This document shows positions 57,584-61,470 of a stretch of 61,470 nt of DNA, one piece after another. Both the position numbers and the translations under genes were made by a program. Source of the stretch: Deltaproteobacteria bacterium. GTDB taxonomy: Bacteria; Desulfobacterota; Dissulfuribacteria; Dissulfuribacterales; QOAL01. A model generated the notes under the pieces. That model did no database searches, had not been told where the DNA came from, and saw nothing but the letters and a program-made list of their open reading frames with translations. The stretch is from positions 1 to 61,470 of the forward strand of contig JAJRZR010000027.1 of assembly GCA_024275145.1 (NCBI GenBank). Reading direction: 5' to 3'. The stretch's first letter is position 1, and the number at the start of each line of letters is the position of its first letter.

Positions 57584-58808
57584 CGGATGCCTCCTCTGCT
57601 ATGAGGTTCTTGCTCCGGGCCAGAAAATCCACTATGAAGGCCGCAAATACGGCAACAAAGCAGCCAAACACGAAGGCAATAGCCACCACCTTTTTCTTTG
57701 CAGGCTTTACAGGCCTGGTGGAACTGAAAGGCGCCTGGACGATCTCTATCGGGGAGAGGGAATCGAGCCTCACCTTGAGGGTGGCGATCCTTTCTTCCAG
57801 GGCAGCCCTTTCAAGTGGCAGTTCCTTGGCCTTTTTCAATTCCAGCTCCCGTATCGCGGCCTCTATATCCTTTATCGCCTTTTTTTTGCTTATTTCATCC
57901 AGCTTGGACTTGTTGACTTGGTTTTCAAGGTCGTTGATCCTTTGGTAAAGGTTGGTTATATAGGCAATGTTTTGTTGTATTATATTGGAGTACATGAGCA
58001 GGGACAGCTTGTCGTCACTGCTTGAAAGCAGGCTGTTTCTCTGGGTCAACAGGTCAGCGGTGTTCTTGTCTATCGAGTCGACCTGGATCTTGAGATTTTT
58101 GATCAGTTGCTCTAGTTGCGCCCTTTCCTTTTTGCTGAAATCGATTCCAGCCTTCAATACCCCGATCTGATTCCTTTGCTTGCCGATATCGTTCGAGATC
58201 TTTTCCGCCTCTATATCGAGTTCATTTATCTGTCTTTTTTTTGTTGCAATTTTTTCGGCCAGTTCCTGGCGTGCTACCGCCAGGTTCTGTTTCAGGTTCA
58301 TTGAGCTTGTCTTTTTAAAATCCTCAAATATCGCAGAGAATAACGCTCTTCCCTGGGCAGGGTCAGGCCAGAAGAAACTTATGGAGATTACGTCAGCATT
58401 CCTTGGATTGGATGCGGTAATATCGGGAAGCCCCTTTGTGCCTGTTACAAGATGGTTTCTTTCTATTATACTTAGATAGGCCTTTTTATCGAACCATTCC
58501 TTTATGTCCTTTGGCCTGAGTGTATGCCTTGGTGATCCGTCCTGGTTATATCCGGTAATTCCTGGTTTGACCTGGCTTACTATTTCATATTTCGGTGTGG
58601 AAAGAAATGCATATGCCGCCGCAATGCCGGTAATAACCAGGATCACTATCAACATGAACCAGCGCCTACGCCACAGGACACTGATCAGGTCTGTAAGATC
58701 GATTTCTTCTTCCTGGTAATATACCGGGTGCTCCTCCGGGACCTGCTCTGTAACACGATCATCCAATTTTTTGTCTTTTCCAGGGGTATCTTCAGGAATT
58801 TTTCCCAT
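57573..58808 (-). CDS. wzz: Wzz-type polysaccharide chain-length regulator
   Basis: This 411-residue protein has two membrane helices (about 50-70 and 370-395) bracketing a periplasmic coiled-coil domain (about 160-340), with the family-typical P-rich segment SSTRPVKPAKKK before the second helix. Wzz/PCP proteins set glycan length. A cytoplasmic Tyr kinase is absent. It overlaps VanZ by 11 bases and follows the sugar transferase gene by six bases. Confidence 0.92.
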   Translation of the reverse strand: MGKIPEDTPGKDKKLDDRVTEQVPEEHPVYYQEEEIDLTDLISVLWRRRWFMLIVILVITGIAAAYAFLSTPKYEIVSQVKPGITGYNQDGSPRHTLRPKDIKEWFDKKAYLSIIERNHLVTGTKGLPDITASNPRNADVISISFFWPDPAQGRALFSAIFEDFKKTSSMNLKQNLAVARQELAEKIATKKRQINELDIEAEKISNDIGKQRNQIGVLKAGIDFSKKERAQLEQLIKNLKIQVDSIDKNTADLLTQRNSLLSSSDDKLSLLMYSNIIQQNIAYITNLYQRINDLENQVNKSKLDEISKKKAIKDIEAAIRELELKKAKELPLERAALEERIATLKVRLDSLSPIEIVQAPFSSTRPVKPAKKKVVAIAFVFGCFVAVFAAFIVDFLARSKNLIAEEASDQD

Positions 58809-58814
58809 TTCGTT

Positions 58815-60197
58815 TTATCTCGCTCCGCTGGTTTCAGGATCCAAGAGTAGTGCGACGGTTTTCAATAGTATCTTGCAGTCGAGCCACATGCTCCAGGAAG
58901 ATATGTATTTCAAATCGAGGGCCACTATGTCATCGAATTTTTTTATGTTGTTTCTGCCACTTACCTGCCACAGGCCGGTAATTCCCGGCCTTATGCTGAT
59001 CCGCCTGTAGTGCCACGCCTTGTACTGGTGTACCTCTTCCGGCGTAGGAGGCCTCGTTCCAACAAGGGACATGTCACCCTTCAATACATTCCAGAATTGG
59101 GGAAGTTCATCAAGACTGCTCATTCGAAGGAAACCACCCACCCCGGTTATCCTTGGATCGTGTCGTATCTTGAAAATAGGACCCTGCTGTTCGTTTGCCT
59201 TCAAGAGTTCCTTTTTCCGATGTTCGGCATCGGCACACATGGTCCGGAACTTGTAAAGCTTGAAGCGCCTGCCGTTTAGCCCTACCCGGACCTGTGAGAA
59301 AAAGACCGGCCCAGGAGTGTCCATTTTAATGGCAATCGCAATGAACGGGAAGAGACATGCGGTAATTACAAGGCCTATCAAGGCCCCGGCAATATCGACC
59401 GCGCGTTTCATGAGCATGAGATCCGGGTCAAGGGTCTTTGAATAAAAGGCCAGCGCCGGCATGTCACCCATGTAACAGAAGTCTATCCTCGAAAATTTCA
59501 GTTCTTCATCCAGGTTTATAAATACCTTTATGATCTTTCCGAATTCCTCTGCCAACCCAAGTATCCTCCCTATATCCTGGGCAGGACTCGGATGCCTCGA
59601 GAAGGCGACCATCACTTCGTCTATTACATCCTCTTCCAGTATGGATCTCATTTTCGATTCCAGGTCCTTTGAAGAAAAAGGCAGGATGCTCTTCACGTTA
59701 AGACCCCATTCAGGGCGTCCTTTGATGATATCGATCAGACGTTCCAGCTTCTGTCCGGCGCCTATCACCAGGACATCACGCTGATTATACCCCTTGGCGC
59801 GCAGGTAGTTTTGCAGGAATTTCAGGACAATCTTTTCAGCACTGATCAGGATCGATCCTATGACAAAATAATAACCAAACAGAAGCCGGCTGAAGTAACT
59901 TGAATGGGTAAGATAGAGTGCTGCAGAACTCAGGATCCCGGCTATGAGCAGGGCAAGGAATGTCTTGAAGATGATTTGAAGGATGGAATCAAACCTGATG
60001 GGTCCGTAAACCTTCAGGAATACAAACGTGGCAAGGGTCGTGGGGATGGAAAAATAAAGCAACCTGAAATAATAGGTTATCGGGCCCAGTAGCGCGGCTT
60101 CACGCCACTTGTATGCCAGCCAGAAGGAAACCAGCAGTATGAGCGTGTCAATCAGGGCAACAAAGACCTTTGCAAGGGTTGAATGTTCCTTTAGCAC
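58815..60197 (-). CDS. undecaprenyl-phosphate sugar phosphotransferase, WbaP/WcaJ-type
   Basis: This 460-residue enzyme starts glycan synthesis by moving a sugar-1-phosphate to undecaprenyl phosphate. Four membrane helices come first (about 10-130), then a Rossmann-like CoA-binding-type domain (DVLVIGAGQ, about 140-250), then a re-entrant helix and catalytic domain (about 270-455) with KRAVDIAGALIGL, YKFRTMCADAE, SSLDELPQFWNVLKGDMS and RPGITGLWQVSGR. The first gene of the leftward operon; promoter probably lies in 60198-60430. Confidence 0.94.
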   Translation of the reverse strand: MLKEHSTLAKVFVALIDTLILLVSFWLAYKWREAALLGPITYYFRLLYFSIPTTLATFVFLKVYGPIRFDSILQIIFKTFLALLIAGILSSAALYLTHSSYFSRLLFGYYFVIGSILISAEKIVLKFLQNYLRAKGYNQRDVLVIGAGQKLERLIDIIKGRPEWGLNVKSILPFSSKDLESKMRSILEEDVIDEVMVAFSRHPSPAQDIGRILGLAEEFGKIIKVFINLDEELKFSRIDFCYMGDMPALAFYSKTLDPDLMLMKRAVDIAGALIGLVITACLFPFIAIAIKMDTPGPVFFSQVRVGLNGRRFKLYKFRTMCADAEHRKKELLKANEQQGPIFKIRHDPRITGVGGFLRMSSLDELPQFWNVLKGDMSLVGTRPPTPEEVHQYKAWHYRRISIRPGITGLWQVSGRNNIKKFDDIVALDLKYISSWSMWLDCKILLKTVALLLDPETSGAR

Positions 60198-60906
60198 AGT
60201 TTCTCTACCGCTAAGGCAATCTTAGGTCCCGGAGACCAGGGACTGACATAAAAGAAGGATGTCATGAAGCCCCATCGTCAGATCAGAAGGTTCAGGATAA
60301 GGGTTCCTGGGGATATTTCTCATTGCAGATTGAATTCGGTATTTAAAGTTTAACCGTAAAATTATCGACCATCGAAATTATAAATGTGGCCCACGCTTAT
60401 TGCAAGTTGACCCATTGAGCCCGATTTTTTAACCGGTGTCAAAAAATACCCCGGTTAAATGTATCTCTTGTAGGCTATTTCCTACATTTTGTCTTCGTTG
60501 TAAATGCTTAGCATCCCTTTCTTTGAATATCTCACCAAGATCGTTAAATAAATAGCCTGTCAAAAAAGACGGCACGGTTCTGGCAAACCCCGTCTCTATT
60601 TGGAAGGGGACAAGGGAGAGTTTCCGTAAGAGCTTCCGAAGAGAGATATACACACATCAAGGTTGCGATCGTTCTGATCCAATTAGAATCCCCCAATCCA
60701 ATCTCCAGTAAGCCAATGGTGCCAGGGCTTACAGATATGATCCTAAAATTATGCGCTCTAAATACCTGAGCCTATAATTGGGGACCGTGGGCATAGGCCT
60801 TGCTCTATAGACTTGCATACGAGGTTAGACAAGGGCCGGATAAAGGGGGCAGAAAGGATATTTTGCCTCAAATACCTTTAAAAACAATAAGTTGGAGAAG
60901 AATAAA
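60198..60906. promoter_or_regulatory. 709-bp divergent control region
   Basis: This stretch lies between the leftward glycan operon and the rightward fibronectin type III gene. It holds a nine-base perfect inverted repeat, TTTAACCGG at 60428-60436 and CCGGTTAAA at 60451-60459, with a 14-base loop, a candidate operator. GTCCC (60226-60230) pairs with GGGAC (60239-60243) near the operon start. A 74-residue leftward frame (60429-60653) has no ribosome site and is not called. The rest shows nothing recognisable. Confidence 0.4.
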
Positions 60907-61470
60907 ATGGGATGTGCAAGCATGAATTCAGGGCCAATGGTAAAGTTTTTTAAACAAATATTTTTATCGGGATCGTGGGCGCTACTTATTGTCATGGTGT
61001 TGCCTCAGATGATATTGGCTGCAAGCGTTACGCTTAGTTGGAACAGGAACCAGGAGCCAGATATAGCGGGTTACAGGGTGTTTTGGGGTACTGAAAGTAG
61101 AAATTATACTAATAGTGTTACAATCAATGACACAGCGCATCAGCCCCTTGAACGCACCTATACTATAGACGGGCTCGCCGAAGGCAAGACATATTTCTTT
61201 GCCGTAAAGGCATTTGACCTGACAGGACAGGAGAGCATTTTCTCCAAGGAGATATCGAAGTTCATTCCGGTTTCATCGGCTCAAAGTGGGGACAATGGCA
61301 CCGGGGCCGACTGGTATCAATCCCAGGATTGGCTCGAGGTGGGCAGTGTCAGTATTGATAGCAATTGGAAGAAGGTGAGCTTCGGTCACCGGTTCCAGGA
61401 CCCTGTGGTCATAGTTCGTCCTCCGAGTTCGACCGATGGTGCGCCGTGTGTAATCCGTCTTCGCAACGTG
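60907..61470 (+). CDS. secreted fibronectin type III protein (cut by window end)
   Basis: The frame is open to the window edge: 188 residues with no stop. A signal peptide (hydrophobic stretch WALLIVMVLPQMILAA) is followed by a fibronectin type III fold (VTLSWNRNQEPDIAGYRVFWGTE, TYTIDGLAEGKTYFFAVKAFD) and then a region with WLEVGSVSID and WKKVSFGHRFQDPVVIV. GGAG sits nine bases before ATG 60907. It is probably a large adhesin or matrix protein; the full length is unknown. Confidence 0.85.
   Translation, partial: MGCASMNSGPMVKFFKQIFLSGSWALLIVMVLPQMILAASVTLSWNRNQEPDIAGYRVFWGTESRNYTNSVTINDTAHQPLERTYTIDGLAEGKTYFFAVKAFDLTGQESIFSKEISKFIPVSSAQSGDNGTGADWYQSQDWLEVGSVSIDSNWKKVSFGHRFQDPVVIVRPPSSTDGAPCVIRLRNV

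Overview
The window reads as chromosomal DNA of a Gram-negative anaerobe, most likely in or near the Desulfobacterota (deltaproteobacteria). The clues are a MetF reductase fused to a MetV-type cysteine-rich domain, selenocysteine elongation factor SelB, a two-gene SufC/SufB-like Fe-S system, the holB-ricT-metG order, large hybrid sensor kinases, and envelope genes such as an OpgB-like phosphoglycerol transferase and Wzm/Wzt, Wzz and WbaP homologues. This placement is inference. No rRNA, tRNA, CRISPR array, insertion sequence or phage gene was recognised.

Bases 1-12765 hold a tightly packed rightward housekeeping run: sufC-like, sufB-like, nadE, a YhaM-like OB-fold/HD nuclease, holB, ricT (PSP1), metG, selB and a metF-metV fusion. 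Many neighbours overlap or abut, so co-transcription and translational coupling are likely. The leaders of sufC and ricT share a palindromic motif in several copies. Bases 13255-16471 hold an aminotransferase, facing a lipoprotein gene and a trmFO gene that is complete except for one in-frame TAA.

Bases 16613-22989 begin an envelope/glycan region: an OpgB-like transferase, a Wzt-type ABC ATPase, an acyltransferase-3 protein and a DUF2142 membrane protein. A sensory island follows at 23005-33399. It holds a chemoreceptor with an eight-cysteine insert and a small protein gene ahead of it (leftward), then a rightward run of HTH-receiver, CheD-HDOD fusion, CheR, a large membrane hybrid kinase with two receivers, a stand-alone kinase dimerisation domain, and a receiver-kinase. 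No CheA, CheW or CheB is present.

Bases 33582-48069 resume glycan synthesis with four separate glycosyltransferases, four SAM methyltransferases (one fused to a GNAT domain), an LpxL-like acyltransferase, the Wzm permease, and a 977-residue PIG-L deacetylase with two GT2 domains. Wzm lies about 22.5 kb from the only Wzt. Bases 48109-54605, leftward, encode exported proteins: a PpiC-type foldase, two large secreted proteins of unknown function, a lipoprotein, a membrane-anchored helical protein and a CAP-domain protein. Bases 54742-60197, leftward, form a polysaccharide assembly operon in the transcription order WbaP-type initiator, Wzz, VanZ, ComEC-like metallo-beta-lactamase-fold protein, Wzy/WaaL-type protein. 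The VanZ frame has no ordinary start codon and appears to begin at ATC. A long non-coding stretch then leads to a secreted fibronectin type III protein cut by the window edge.
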